Shown piece after piece: positions 1 through 17,056 of a stretch of DNA of 64,000 nucleotides. Source of the DNA: Actinostola sp. cb2023. Lineage: Eukaryota > Cnidaria > Anthozoa > Actiniaria > Actinostolidae. The notes below the pieces were generated by a model. That model had not been told where the DNA came from and did not search any database. It worked only from the letters and a program-made list of their open reading frames with translations. Position 1 is the first letter of the stretch. The number at the start of each line of letters is the position of its first letter. The stretch covers positions 310,001 to 374,000 of the forward strand of contig JAUJYZ010001569.1 of assembly GCA_033675265.1 (NCBI GenBank), given 5' to 3'. Both the position numbers and the translations under genes were made by a program.

Positions 1-298
1 GGCTTCTGCTCCATGATTAAATTACCTTGAACATATACCAGTAGATGAATAAAACTTAAGAACATCTAGATTTCATATAGATGTGTAGATGACCAGCTAT
101 TCGTTTGTTTATCAGTTCTAGCACGATTATCACGGCGAACTTTCATCACCCCCCGTACACGGCTATAGTAGACAATCTCGCCAAATATTCCTGACTGTAT
201 AGTCGCTATGAACATGTCAAGCTTTCGCTTTCTTTTCCGAGTGTATTAAAGTACAATGCAACCAATAGCTACAAGCGGCCATGTTATTACCACCACTG

Positions 299-1247
299 AT
301 CATAAGTTAGCCTGCGTAGCCCGGCGCTGGGAAGAAAAGGTGGGGAAGAGAAAGGGAGGGGGGGGAGGGGAGGGGAGGGGAGGGGAGGGGAGGGGAGGGG
401 AGGGGAAGGGGGACTGGGGAGGAGGGGGAAGGACGGGGAGGGGGATTGGGGAGGAGAGGAGGTAGGGAGCGCCTGCCGCCATCCTATTGTATGATCGTAT
501 TTCTACGTGCTCTCAGAGAACGTAGAATTCCCATTGGTTGAGAAGGATAAGGTGTCGAGTGACGACGAGCAGTACTTAACAGACGTTGTAAATTTAGCTC
601 TGGTACTATTGTAACAACAACAACACGGACCACAAAGGATTTATTAATTTATCGGCGTAATAGTAGCGTCGTTACGTCTAACGGCTTCTTCTCTCTCCGG
701 CTCGTGGAACAGTATTGATACTGGTTTATAGATGATATACTTTCTGGAAAGTATTCGATTGTATGCCTCTGCCGAATGTACCACGGACAAAAAGTGGTAA
801 TTGACGAAGCTACGGTTTACAAAGCACACGAGACTCAGCTGTTCAGAGACTTCAAAGACAGTCATCCCGATATCACTAAGGCCTTCGGCTAGTACAAGTT
901 CCTTCTGTAGGAAGGTTTAAATATATTTATGTAAGATTGATGCTTTGTTTATTTTCGTCTCGAAGACGTTACATTGTAGCTTACTATTCGAGGTTATTCG
1001 ATTTCAACTGATAACATAGCCATTTGAATTATTTGACAGCAAACGGAAGTTTGCCAGATTGGATGATCTTTGACAAGCACCATTGACATTTGACGAGAGG
1101 CGGATAACGCGTAAACAATAGGATGGCGGCAGGCGCTCCCTCTCTCCTCTCCTCCCCAGTCCCCTCCTCCTCCTCCCTTCCCCTCCCCTCCCCCTCTCTT
1201 CCCCTCCTTTTTTCCTTTGCGCCGGGCTACGCAGGCTAATCATAAGT
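299..1247. repeat. Foldback element with long terminal inverted repeats
   Basis: The left end (299-490) and right end (about 1120-1247) are inverted copies. Both contain CATAAGT, then AGCCTGCGTAGCCCGGCGC, then a G/A-rich (left) or C/T-rich (right) tract, then GCGCCTGCCGCCATCCTATTGT or its complement. The purine tract at 345-465 is nearly pure G/A with AGGGG repeats. A short hairpin with the same AGCCTGCGTAGCC ends lies at 26,449-26,542, so this is a dispersed family. I see no transposase. Most likely a non-autonomous DNA element. Confidence 0.7.
508..892 (+). other. Coding-like blocks inside the foldback element
   Basis: Two plus-strand stretches read like protein. The first, about 508-610, gives a frame with ENVEFPLVEKDKVSSDDEQ and ends at TAA. 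The second, 732-892, follows an acceptor-like TTTATAG and gives a frame of about 53 codons containing MYHGQKVVIDEATVYKAHE and HPDITKAFG, ending at TAG. The apparent splice phases do not join the two blocks cleanly, and I recognise no family. They lie between the arms of the foldback element, so they may be a captured gene fragment, a remnant of the element's own ORF, or chance. Confidence 0.25.
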
Positions 1248-1814
1248 ACGATGTGGATTTCGCAATAACCACGAGGTCATGACCAGTGACGTCATACTCA
1301 GAAATCATCTCGATCGATTCCTCAAAGTCTCAAATCAAGCTGGATAATAAAGAGCCCAGTGAAACGCGTCCACACACAACACAGGAAGCCCATGTCCAGA
1401 TTAGTTTCGCTGCTCGCTTCGCTCGCAGCAAATATATAAGCCAAGGCTAAAGAACGCAATAAATTTAATTGAAACACATTTCAGGGGCAACTCTTTAATG
1501 TTTTTAAACACTGATCAGAACAGAAACACTAAAAAAACATCAACAACAGCAAATCAACAAGTGCCTTTAGAACAGAGAGTTCGGTTATCGCACTTGAACT
1601 ACACTTCGGGGACTTTGACTGGATGAAAAAAATGACCACAGTAGTTTCATCGAAACACAGGCAACAGTGTACATCATATACAAGATACTGCTAACTAGTG
1701 CCACCAGTGTTCTCATGATGTCATAGTACATTTCCTGCAAAACTAAAAGCGGAGTTTGTAGAAGCTGTTGAACAACAGCGCGGAGCATGAAAGATGTTCA
1801 TCAGTTCCATTATG

Positions 1815-1965
1815 CTCGATTAAAGAAGCAATCGATGATCGAACGTTCGATTGCGTTCGATTGGCAACATTTTTGGGAGAATTCGATTATGTTCGATTGC
1901 CGCCGTGACCCAATCAAAAACAATCGAACGATTGGATTCGATTACCGAACGTTCGATTGACTACG
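1815..1965. repeat. Cluster of TTCGATT/AATCGAA motifs
   Basis: Within about 150 bp the octamer-like motif TTCGATTG or its complement occurs roughly ten times, some as palindromic pairs around GAACGTTCGATTG. The spacing is irregular, so this is not a simple tandem repeat. It could be a decayed repeat or a clustered binding site. No gene was found next to it except the secreted ORF starting at 2182. Confidence 0.35.
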
Positions 1966-2181
1966 CCGGGCCTACGCATATACCGTTTCCCTGCTTTCCT
2001 TGCTGCTGGGAAATCACTGGTCAAGCAAGTAAATCTACTCACCTCGTACTGAACTGGGAAATCACTGACAAACAGGAAAGTTAGTAGTGAGACATGCGTC
2101 ATCATCAACTACGTCACTAAGTGATAAAATATCGCGATTCGGTTCATTCACAACAATCGTTGTTCAACTCTCGCCGTGAAA

Positions 2182-2598
2182 ATGAAGACGTATTTTCTAG
2201 TACTTTTGGTGGTTTTTGTTTCGTTACATGAGAACTGTGAGGCAACTCCCCGTGGTGGGAGAGGAGGAGGAGGAGGAGGAGGGAGAGGAGGAGGGAGAGA
2301 AGAGAGAGGAGGAGGAGGGAGAGGAGGAGGGAGAGAAGGAGGAGGGAAAGGAGGAGGGAGAGGAGGAGGGAGAGGAGGAGGAGGGAAAGGAGGAGGGAGA
2401 GGAGGGAGAGGAGGAGGAGGGAGAGGAGAAAACAGAGGAGGAAGAAGTCGACCCTGTATTTTCAAAGGCTACGGTAAGAGTGCTGTAACCAGGAACACTC
2501 CTCCTATACCTGTACTATCTGCCAGGACAGCGGTTATCCGTGCACAGACTAAAGTCGGTGTACCTCGTTCGGTGCTACCTCTCGTCGCTATGCCTTGA
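2182..2598 (+). CDS. Putative secreted Gly/Arg-rich protein
   Basis: An ORF of 138 codons from the ATG at 2182; the in-frame GTG six bases upstream is not a plausible animal start. It begins with a good signal peptide (MKTYFLVLLVVFVSLHENC, cleavage probably near CEATP). Residues about 26-90 are a Gly-rich block with GGGR, GGGK and GGR repeats encoded by imperfect AGG repeats. The last 45 residues are Arg/Pro/Val-rich and look unselected. A second frame downstream (about 2478-2828) is cysteine-containing but broken by TAA and TAG, so the original C-terminus may have been lost by frameshift or may be reached by splicing not resolved here. Gly-rich secreted peptides of this type are common in animal mucus, cuticle or skeleton matrices, but no family is recognised. 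It could also be chance extension through a GGA repeat; the signal peptide argues against that. Confidence 0.45.
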   Translation: MKTYFLVLLVVFVSLHENCEATPRGGRGGGGGGGRGGGREERGGGGRGGGREGGGKGGGRGGGRGGGGKGGGRGGRGGGGRGENRGGRSRPCIFKGYGKSAVTRNTPPIPVLSARTAVIRAQTKVGVPRSVLPLVAMP

Positions 2599-2982
2599 AA
2601 TATGGACCTGTGTACCGTGAATAGTACTACATGATTGGCTGTGAAGTGAACATACCAAGAGTCAACTGTACCGACCAATCCATGCTTAATTATCATGGCG
2701 TAGTATGCAGTCGCTCAAATCACAAGGCGTCACCTCCAAGGGACCTCATGAAAGGTATTTCAGCGGTGAGAACCCAAGAATCGTATAAGATGTTCGGGGA
2801 TTTTCAGCGTGTGTTAACATCTGGATGAAATCAAGCAAAAATATACATTTCTTCGTACTCTCCCTCCCTCATTCATTCCATCCGAATATCTACACTTGTG
2901 AAGTACGCCGATGTCGCAGAAACTCTGAGCAGTTGCCCGTATGTTTTACTGAGCATCATGAACGGTATAGTATCCATAGGCT

Positions 2983-5801
2983 TCAAGTACTTCGTTGACA
3001 CTCTCAAGTACTTCGTTGACACTCTCAAGTACTTCGTTGACACTCTCAAGTACTTCGTTGACACTCTCAAGTACTTCGTTGACACTCTCAAGTACTTCGT
3101 TGACACTCTCAAGTACTTCGTTGACACTCTCAAGTACTTCGTTGACACTCTCAAGTACTTCGTTGACACTCTCAAGTACTTCGTTGACACTCTCAAGTAC
3201 TTCGTTGACACTCTTAAGTACTTCGTTGACACTCAAGTACTTCGTTGACACTATTAAGTACTTCGTTGACACTATTAAGTACTTCGTTGACACTATTAAG
3301 TACTTCGTTGACACTCTTAAGTACTTCGTTGACACTATTAAGTAACTCGTTGACACTATTAAGTACTTCGTTGACACTATTAAGTACTTCGTTGACACTA
3401 TTAAGTACTTCGTTGACACTATTAAGTACTTCGTTGACACTCAAGTACTTCGTTGACACTATTAAGTACTTCGTTGACACTCTCAAGTACTTCGTTGACA
3501 CTATTAAGTAATTCGTTGACACTCTCAAGTACTTCGTTGACACTATTAAGTACTTCGTTGACTATCAAGTACTTCGTTGACACTATTAAGTACTTCGTTG
3601 ACACTCTTAAGTACTTCGTTGACACTCAAGTACTTCGTTGACACTATTAAGTACTTCGTTGACACTATTAAGTACTTCGTTGACACTATTAAGTACTTCG
3701 TTGACACTCTTAAGTACTTCGTTGACACTCTTAAGTACTTCGTTGACACTCTTAAGTACTTCGTTGACACTCTTAAGTACTTCGTTGACACTATTAAGTA
3801 CTTCGTTGACACTCTTAAGTACTTCGTTGACACTCTTAAGTACTTCGTTGACACTCTCAAGTACTTCGTTGACACTATTAAGTACTTCGTTGACACTCTC
3901 AAGTACTTCGTTGACACTCTCAAGTACTTCGTTGACACTCTCAAGTACTTCGTTGACACTATTAAGTACTTCGTTGACACTCTCAAGTACTTCGTTGACA
4001 CTCTCAAGTACTTCGTTGACACTATTAAGTACTTCGTTGACACTCTCAAGTACTTCGTTGACACTATTAAGTACTTCGTTGACACTATTAAGTACTTCGT
4101 TGACACTATTAAGTACTTCGTTGACACTATTAAGTACTTCGTACTTCGTTGACACTATTAAGTACTTCGTTGACACTATTAAGTACTTCGTTGACACTAT
4201 TAAGTACTTCGTTGACACTCTCAAGTACTTCGTTGACACTCTCAAGTACTTCGTTGACACTATTAAGTACTTCGTTGACACTATTAAGTACTTCGTTGAC
4301 ACTCTCAAGTACTTCGTTGACACTATTAAGTACTTCGTTGACACTATTAAGTACTTCGTTGACACTATTAAGTACTTCGTTGACACTATTAAGTACTTTG
4401 TTGACACTCTCAAGTACTTCGTTGACACTCTCAAGTACTTCGTTGACACTCTTAAGTACTTCGTTGACACTCTCAAGTACTTCGTTGACACTCTTAAGTA
4501 CTTCGTTGACACTCTTAAGTACTTCGTTGACACTCTCAAGTACTTCGTTGACACTCTCAAGTACTTCGTTGACACTCTCAAGTACTTCGTTGACACTCTC
4601 AAGTACTTCGTTGACACTATTAAGTACTTCGTTGACACTATTAAGTACTTCGTTGACACTATTAAGTACTTCGTTGACACTATTAAGTACTTCGTTGACA
4701 CTCTCAAGTACTTCGTTGACACTATCAAGTACTTCGTTGACACTCTCAAGTACTTCGTTGACACTCTCAAGTACTTCGTTGACACTATCAAGTACTTCGT
4801 TGACACTCTTAAGTACTTCGTTGACACTCTCAAGTACTTCGTTGACACTATTAAGTACTTCGTTGACACTATTAAGTACTTCGTTGACACTCTCAAGTAC
4901 TTTGTTGACACTATTAAGTACTTCGTTGACACTCTCAAGTACTTCGTTGACACTCTCAAGTACTTCGTTGACACTATTAAGTACTTCGTTGACACTATTA
5001 AGTACTTCGTTGACACTATTAAGTACTTCGTTGACACTATTAAGTACTTCGTTGACACTATTAAGTACTTCGTTGACACTATTAAGTACTTCGTTGACAC
5101 TATTAAGTACTTCGTTGACACTCTCAAGTACTTCGTTGACACTCTCAAGTACTTCGTTGACACTCTCAAGTACTTCGTTGACACTCTCAAGTACTTCGTT
5201 GACACTCTTAAGTACTTCGTTGACACTATTAAGTACTTCGTTGACACTATTAAGTACTTCGTTGACACTATTAAGTACTTCGTTGACACTATTAAGTACT
5301 TCGTTGACACTCTCAAGTACTTCGTTGACACTATCAAGTACTTCGTTGACACTCTCAAGTACTTCGTTGACACTCTCAAGTACTTCGTTGGCACTATTAA
5401 GTACTTCGTTGACACTCTCAAGTACTTCGTTGACACTATCAAGTACTTCGTTGACACTCTCAAGTACTTCGTTGACACTATTAAGTACTTCGTTGACACT
5501 CTCAAGTACTTCGTTGACACTCTCAAGTACTTCGTTGACACTCTCAAGTACTTCGTTGACACTATTAAGTACTTCGTTGACACTATTAAGTACTTCGTTG
5601 ACACTCTCAAGTACTTCGTTGACACTCTTAAGTACTTCGTTGACACTCTCAAGTACTTCGTTGACACTCTCAAGTACTTCGTTGACACTCTCAAGTACTT
5701 CGTTGACACTCTCAAGTACTTCGTTGACACTCTCAAGTACTTCGTTGACACTCTCAAGTACTTCGTTGACACTCTCAAGTACTTCGTTGACACTCTTAAG
5801 T
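2983..5801. repeat. 21-bp minisatellite, about 134 copies
   Basis: The unit is AAGTACTTCGTTGACACT plus three or four variable bases, giving four common subtypes that end CTCTC, CTCTT, CTATT or CTATC before the next AAG. A few units are short (near 3233, 3440, 3565 and 3627), and one partial duplication lies at 4139. Because 21 is divisible by three and the unit has no stop in several frames, both strands show very long artificial ORFs (over 700 codons). The short units shift the frame, so coding is unlikely. Confidence 0.97.
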
Positions 5802-7510
5802 GTCAGCAGCAGTATTTTCGTTGTTCGGTATTATCAAGTATTGCTTTACACAACTGATTAGAGTATCTTGGACTCACTGCGTTATCAGACCTGGATCGAT
5901 ATTCTTTGTGAGCATCATCGAAATGCGAAATCAGTCTACATTTTAGAGGCAAGCAAATTGAGTTTTCTTGGAAAATTTCACGTCAATACTAACGGTGTTT
6001 TCCTTTGAGTTACAGATACAATACAATAAGGTTATTAGCATTTCACAACGAGGATTTTCAATACTAATTTACAAATATGTGAAATAAATAATAAACTAAT
6101 CAGAACGAGTTTGTTTTTAGTTTGTCGGTCTCGGACTTATTTTACTTCGAGTCATGAAAATTCATGTGTTTAAGCCAAATCTAAACAAAATTCCTTAAAA
6201 TGAGATTTAAAGATACCATTCTAAACCATAGCTGATTACAGATTTCCTGCCTGATCGGTCTAGACTATCATCGTATTTTACTGAGGTCGTTTTTATTTCT
6301 TCGCGAACAACCCTAAATGATACCTTGATGGCTAAATGTATTGGTGTTCCGTCGTGCACAGCCTAACTAATACCAAAACCCGTAATTTACACCCCTACGC
6401 CCATTGCACATGGGAAGTCCCTCCCCCCTCCCTGGGGGACCAAATCCCCTCCCCCTGGGGGACCAAATCATCTTGTCGAAAATGTACTTGTTTTTATTTA
6501 AAGCATGCTTAACAGCTTTCTTTCTAAACCTAGTTCAGTGTCTGAAATCATGTACTTTAGTTACTGATCTACAGTATTCATTTAATGCTGGGATGTTGTA
6601 TACTTATCAGGTTATTCCATGGTTTTCTATGGAATACGGGCGAATATTTCGCGAAAAAATAATATGATTTGGTATACAACGAGCCTTTAACCATATTATT
6701 CTATACATATTACGTCAACAATTAAAACTAACTTGAAGCCATGTTAATAACGCTCTGAATCGCTTTGAATGAGTTCAGTTTGGATTTCGAAAAAACATTT
6801 TTTATGCAAAGATTGGTAAATGTAGCAACGCGAGGCGAGGTGGAAGAAAAAAGGCGGGGAAAATTTACAACATTTTGATTGGCTAATAAACTATGAAATA
6901 CCACTCGCTCTGTATTTCATAGAAATGGTGAGCACTGATTGGCTGAGCCGTAATATGTATAGGATAATGATGTATATGAATGTTTTAGTCTCGTCACAGC
7001 TTGTCTACAAGCACATAGTGTGTCCATATAGTGTAAGTTGCAGGGGAATGATTATTACAAATATTCACACTCCCGATTATGCCGTTTACTCGACAGTTAA
7101 GTAACCCCACCCCTCCCCCTGTAGAGATGTCTACTCTCTCGCATTCAAGTTTTTGTACATCATTCAGATGTTACATTATCAGCGTTAATAGTTGTTCTAA
7201 ACAGCAGCCGATGACTACCAAAGCATTAAAAAATCCTGTCATTTTTATTGTTGGTGATGGTTCTCACAGCTGAAACAAAATGGGAGGCAATATAGTCAAA
7301 CACCACCGCTATTTGTCACCAAACATATCTAATCTTAAGGTAAACAGACACACTGGGCGATATTGCGCGCAATGTTGGTGGCAAGAACAAGAACAATGCA
7401 ATCCTACTCCTGCAATTTGCGCGCAACAATATTGCACTGGAGGTATAACACACACTGAAATTGTGCACAATGTGACACCATGGCAAAGTTTGGTATTCTT
7501 TCTTTTTTAC
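5802..7510. other. Gene-free A+T-rich stretch
   Basis: No convincing exon on either strand. It contains a short direct repeat of CTGGGGGACCAAATC at 6425-6470 and scattered A+T-rich sequence. Further exons of gene C (minus strand) may lie here, because its last identified exon ends at 7515 without a stop, but I could not identify one. Confidence 0.4.
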
Positions 7511-7514
7511 TTAC

Positions 7515-12767
<5,253 letters not shown>

Positions 12768-13164
12768 ATTGTGACGATTCTGCGGCCTCTTTGAATACAC
12801 CAAGGAGTACTTATAAACGCAGTTCTTCTGACGCAAGAACGTTACAAATAATTAGCATTTTATATAGATGCTTTATGAAAGGTATTAAAGGCTCTGGAGT
12901 CACATGCTTATAAGGAATATTAATTATATAATCATGGTCAATATGTATTGTGGCTTTTGTTGTTTTATGGTTGACGAATAATTGGCATTTAAAACGATTT
13001 TGATAATTTACAAATATTGGATGACAAATAATTTGTCTGCTTTTAAAAACGTGTAGAAATTGTATACCACTGTATTCTCCCGCAATTCACTTTTTGTATC
13101 TACGGGCTTCCTGTGGAGCCGTATAGATACTTTGTCATATCGTGTGTGTAAGTAAGTAAACAAT

Positions 13165-13432
13165 AGAATCTTCGGATAGCAGTCAAAGCCAATCAGAGCA
13201 TCTTCGGATAGCAGTCGAAGCCAATCAGAGCATCTTCGGATAGCAGTCGAAGCCAATCAGAGCATCTTCGGATAGCAGTCGAAGCCAATCAGAGCATCTT
13301 CGGATAGCAGTCGAAGCCAATCAGAGCATCTTCGGATAGCAGTCGAAGCCAATCAGAGCATCTTCGGATAGCAGTCGAAGCCAATCAGAGCATCTTCGGA
13401 TAGCAGTCGAAGCCAATCAGAGCAGTCGAAGT
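13165..13432. repeat. 32-bp minisatellite
   Basis: About eight units of CATCTTCGGATAGCAGTC plus GAAGCCAATCAGAG with very little divergence, located between genes C and D. Confidence 0.95.
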
Positions 13433-13807
13433 AGAGATGGCGATAATATATCGACAATTTCACCACTTTTCAACTTTATATCGATAGTGTTTCATTAGTT
13501 ACGATGGACCGTAGATACATACGCTCATTGAGCGTCTATTTTTTTAAAAGTACGATGGTATTTCTTTAATAAACCATTATTATTATTATGTAAGTTGTAC
13601 ATTTATAATTCTTGATAAATTATTGTATGCAGAACGCATTTGGAACTGATGTTATTGACACGCGTTGTATAGATACATTATTATTGATTAATATTTTGTA
13701 ATACCTCGTATTTTGTAATATAATTGTTGTCGCAAACACCCATCGCATTTTATAATAACTCATTTGTCGCAATATATAAGAATGATTAAATTTTCTTTCA
13801 TTCATAG

Positions 13808-16800
13808 TTAAAACTGCATGAACTGAACTGGAATGATGGTAGAAATGACCATTAACACAAAGCCTATGGACAAAAAGGTAAAAATCACCAAAAACGTTTA
13901 GGATAGGGTGACAGCACAGCACAGGATAGCACAGGATAGCACAGGATAGCATAGCGTAGTCTTGTAGCATAGCTAACATAGATCACTATGAACATACATC
14001 ATGAAAAGGGCTAGCGGATAGGACAGCATGAGCACAGCACGGCGTAGCCATAGCACAACACAGCAAACTTAAGCATAGCGTAGTCTAGTAGCATAGCTAA
14101 CATAGGATATTGATGGGATATGATATGATAGGATTGGATTGCATGGATAGGACAGTAAAGTACAGTACACAGCACAGCACACAGCACAGCACAGCACAGC
14201 ACAGCACAGCACACTGAGCACAGCGCACAGCACCGAGCACAGCACAACACACAGCACAGCACACTGAGCACAGCACACTGAGCACAGCACACTGAACACA
14301 GCACACTGAGCACAGCACACTGAGCACAGCACACTGAGCACAGCACACTGAGCACAGCGCACCGGCAGCACAGCACACAGCACATCACACTGAGCACAGC
14401 ACACTGAGCACAGCACACTGAGCACAGCACACTGAGCACAGCGCACAGCACAGCACACAGCACATCACACTGAGCACAGCACACTCAGCACAGCACAGCA
14501 CAGCACAGAGCAGCACAGCACCGAGCACAGCACCGAGCACAGCACCGAGCACAGCACCGAGCACAGCACCGAGCACAGCAGCGAGCACAGCACAGCACAG
14601 CACACAGCACAGCACACTGAGCACAGCACACTGAGCACAGCGCACAGCACAGCACAGCACAGCACACAGCACAGCACACAGCACAGCACACTGAGCACAG
14701 CACACTGAGCACAGCACACTGAGCACAGCACACTGAGCACAGCACACTGAGCACAGCACACTGAGCACAGCACACTGAGCACAGCACAGCACAGCACAGC
14801 ACAGCACAGCACGAGCAGCACCAGCACAGCACAGCAGCACAGCACACAGCACAGCACACTGAGCACAGCATAGCACACAGCACAGCACACTGAGCACAGC
14901 ACCGAGCACAACACAGCACAGCACAGCACACAGCACAGCACAGCACACTGAGCACAGCATAGCACACAGCACAGCACACGGCACAGCACCGAGCACAACA
15001 CAGCACAGCACAGCATAGCACCGAGCACAGCACAGCACAGCACACTGAGCACAGCACAGCACACAGCACAGCACACGGCACAGCATAGCAAAGCAAAGCA
15101 CAGCATAGCACCGAGCACAGCACCGAGCACAGCACAGCACAGCACACGGCACAGCACACGGCACAGCACATGGCACAGCATAGCAAAGCAAAGCATAGTA
15201 TGAATGTAAAATTACCTCCAATAAAAGATGCTGCTCTTGATTTTTTAGCAGGCCTACTCGCTAAGAAAACACACACAAAACAGTTCAGTATTTCATTCGC
15301 AGCAGTACGTGTCTGATATATATATATAGTTAAGTAATTATATGGAATGTCTGTGTTAAACATTATATCTTGTGTACCTGTTGTACTGGGTGACGCTGGA
15401 TGAATCCATGGCTTTAGTACTAGTAGGAAACATGAAACAATATCAGAAATAGTAAATAACAGGTGTTCCATGTCAGTCTATTCTAGCTATAGACCGCTGC
15501 ATGGCTAAATGCCTTTGTAACTGAGTTATTACAACATCTTACTATAAATACTTGGAGTTGCTTGCTCCCTTTGAATTGCATCTAAAACGAAACACAATGG
15601 ATAATTGTTATTGCAACTGAACAACTAGCGCAAAGAAGTCATAGTATGGCTTGCGCTAATATTACAAAAACTTGTAATATTATTGTAAGTGCAAAAAATA
15701 AAGTATTATTATACAATTATTATTATTATAACCTGGCACTCAAACAACCGACACACTTCTACAACTCAGCCAATCACCATTCGTAAAAGCCTGGTTCAGT
15801 TCACTATCACCGCACAAGCAACAGACGTAGCACAGTACTGGCTGTGCATTGTTTATGTCATAGATTGTGAGGAAAGATAACCAACGGTTAATGAGCTATT
15901 TACTCATGAGGCTGAGTGGGTATGTTGGTTGTGCTTGGCTTGACTGCCCCCAAGAAAACGGTGCTGACTGCGCACACACATACTCTACTTTAAAGGTTCT
16001 TTACCTTCAGTAACATTGAGTTGAAAGGTTGAGTTATGAATCTGGGCACTGGTCATCATCTTGTACAATACTCCATAAATACCAGAATCAGTCATATTAA
16101 TATCCTTGAACGAGAACCATGCCTGACCTAGCAATGGTTTCCCAATCAGCGTTATTCTCTTGTCACGATAGCCTCCATTATCGTTAATTATCCCGGCATT
16201 GTGGATGTAGTGTAGAAGTATGGTTCTTATCTGCAACTGGTTACGAAAAGAATCAAAACGTGCAAAGACCAATTCCTCGGGTTTATCGGTCAGGTTTATC
16301 TTTATTTCAAAGCTTTGGCCAGGATGTAGAAAGATGGTAGGAGCAACATTACAATATGCTGTGGGGAGAAGAAGAAAATTAGAACCGGAGAACAGTGTTT
16401 GAAGAACGAATTAATTATCAAAAAAAGATGTTGCACTGAAGACCAGTCTACGTCAAAGTCACTAGAGGTTCGAACTCTGGATAAATAATTTAGATAGCGC
16501 TTTGAGCACTAGAAAAAGCGCTTTTTAAATAATAAAGTATTATTATTATTAAATAAAGATTCAGAATTCGAACAGTTGACCTTCACATTTAGTGACAAAC
16601 ATCCACACAAAGGGATACAAAACAATGGTTATTTTGATTCCATCACACACTGCAAGGTGTAACTATCGCAACTATTCTCATTCGTAACTATTTTATTATC
16701 GTATTCTTTGTATTCGCAATAACAATGGCGTCGGTATTAATGCTTCAGTTTTTTAGAATTTGATATATAGGAATACATTCACCTGTGTAAACCTACACTT

Positions 16801-17056
16801 TTAAATACTATTCCCAACATATTCGGCATTACATTTCTGCAGTGAGTAAACGCGCAGTAGTTGTATTTATTATTATATTATTTAAGGTATAAAATTCTGC
16901 AAAAAAAATAAATAATAATTAAAATTAAATTAAAAAATACTGCAAGTATATAAGATAGGATTTAAATAATTTCAAGTGCTTTGAATAGGAATGCTTGCCT
17001 GTAAATACTGCTACTACCAACACTGTATAGACAAGTGCTACTGTGTCGTATTTCAT
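13808..17056 (-). CDS. Gene D: single V-like Ig domain protein with hydrophobic C-terminus
   Basis: Five exons, all joined in phase 1, total 555 nt (184 aa). Exon 1, 16999-17056: signal peptide MKYDTVALVYTVLVVAVFT, ending at a GC-type donor (ACAG/GCAAGC). Exon 2, 16005-16358: V-like Ig domain (PGQSFEIKINL; DSGIYGVLYKM), 117 codons, no canonical Ig cysteine pair, N-glycosylation sites near its end. Exon 3, 15378-15419: short Pro/Ser/Thr stalk (KPWIHPASPSTT). Exon 4, 15216-15260: SRPAKKSRAASFI. Exon 5, 13808-13863: GFVLMVISTIIPVQFMQF then TAA. A basic spacer, small residues (AAS) and a hydrophobic end with no tail suggest a GPI-anchor signal, or a membrane segment with no cytoplasmic part. The large CACAG array sits in the last intron. 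Exons 1 and 2 are well supported; exons 3-5 rest on splice consensus and phase. Tandem relative of gene C. Confidence 0.62.
13915..15195. repeat. CACAG-based hierarchical satellite
   Basis: About 1.3 kb built of GCACA/GCAC steps, with a common higher unit GAGCACAGCACACT (14 bp) and variants CACCGAGCACAG, CATAGCA and CACACGGCACAG. The minus strand reads as Cys/Val/Leu-rich ORFs of up to 328 codons, which are artefacts of the repeat. It fills the last intron of gene D. Confidence 0.95.
16487..16560. repeat. Small hairpin element with AGCGC stems and ATT tail
   Basis: TAGCGCTTTGAGCAC...AAAAAGCGCTTTTT followed by AATAAAGTATTATTATTATT. Similar GATAGCGCT motifs beside (AAT)n occur at 30,540-30,600, 33,385-33,425 and 42,865-42,934, indicating a dispersed short element. 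Confidence 0.5.

Noticed and set aside
3607..5857. ORFs of 570-739 codons on both strands
   Set aside because: They are products of a 21-bp tandem repeat without stops; short units shift the frame and there is no splice or start context.
13008..13256. Minus ORF with KPVDTKSELRENTVVYN, a possible cytoplasmic tail of gene D
   Set aside because: The only good acceptor gives the wrong phase for gene D, and part of the ORF is the 32-bp array.
14011..15471. Cys/Val/Leu-rich minus-strand ORFs up to 328 codons
   Set aside because: Artefacts of the CACAG satellite. Only two short exons of gene D at 15,216-15,260 and 15,378-15,419 are supported there.
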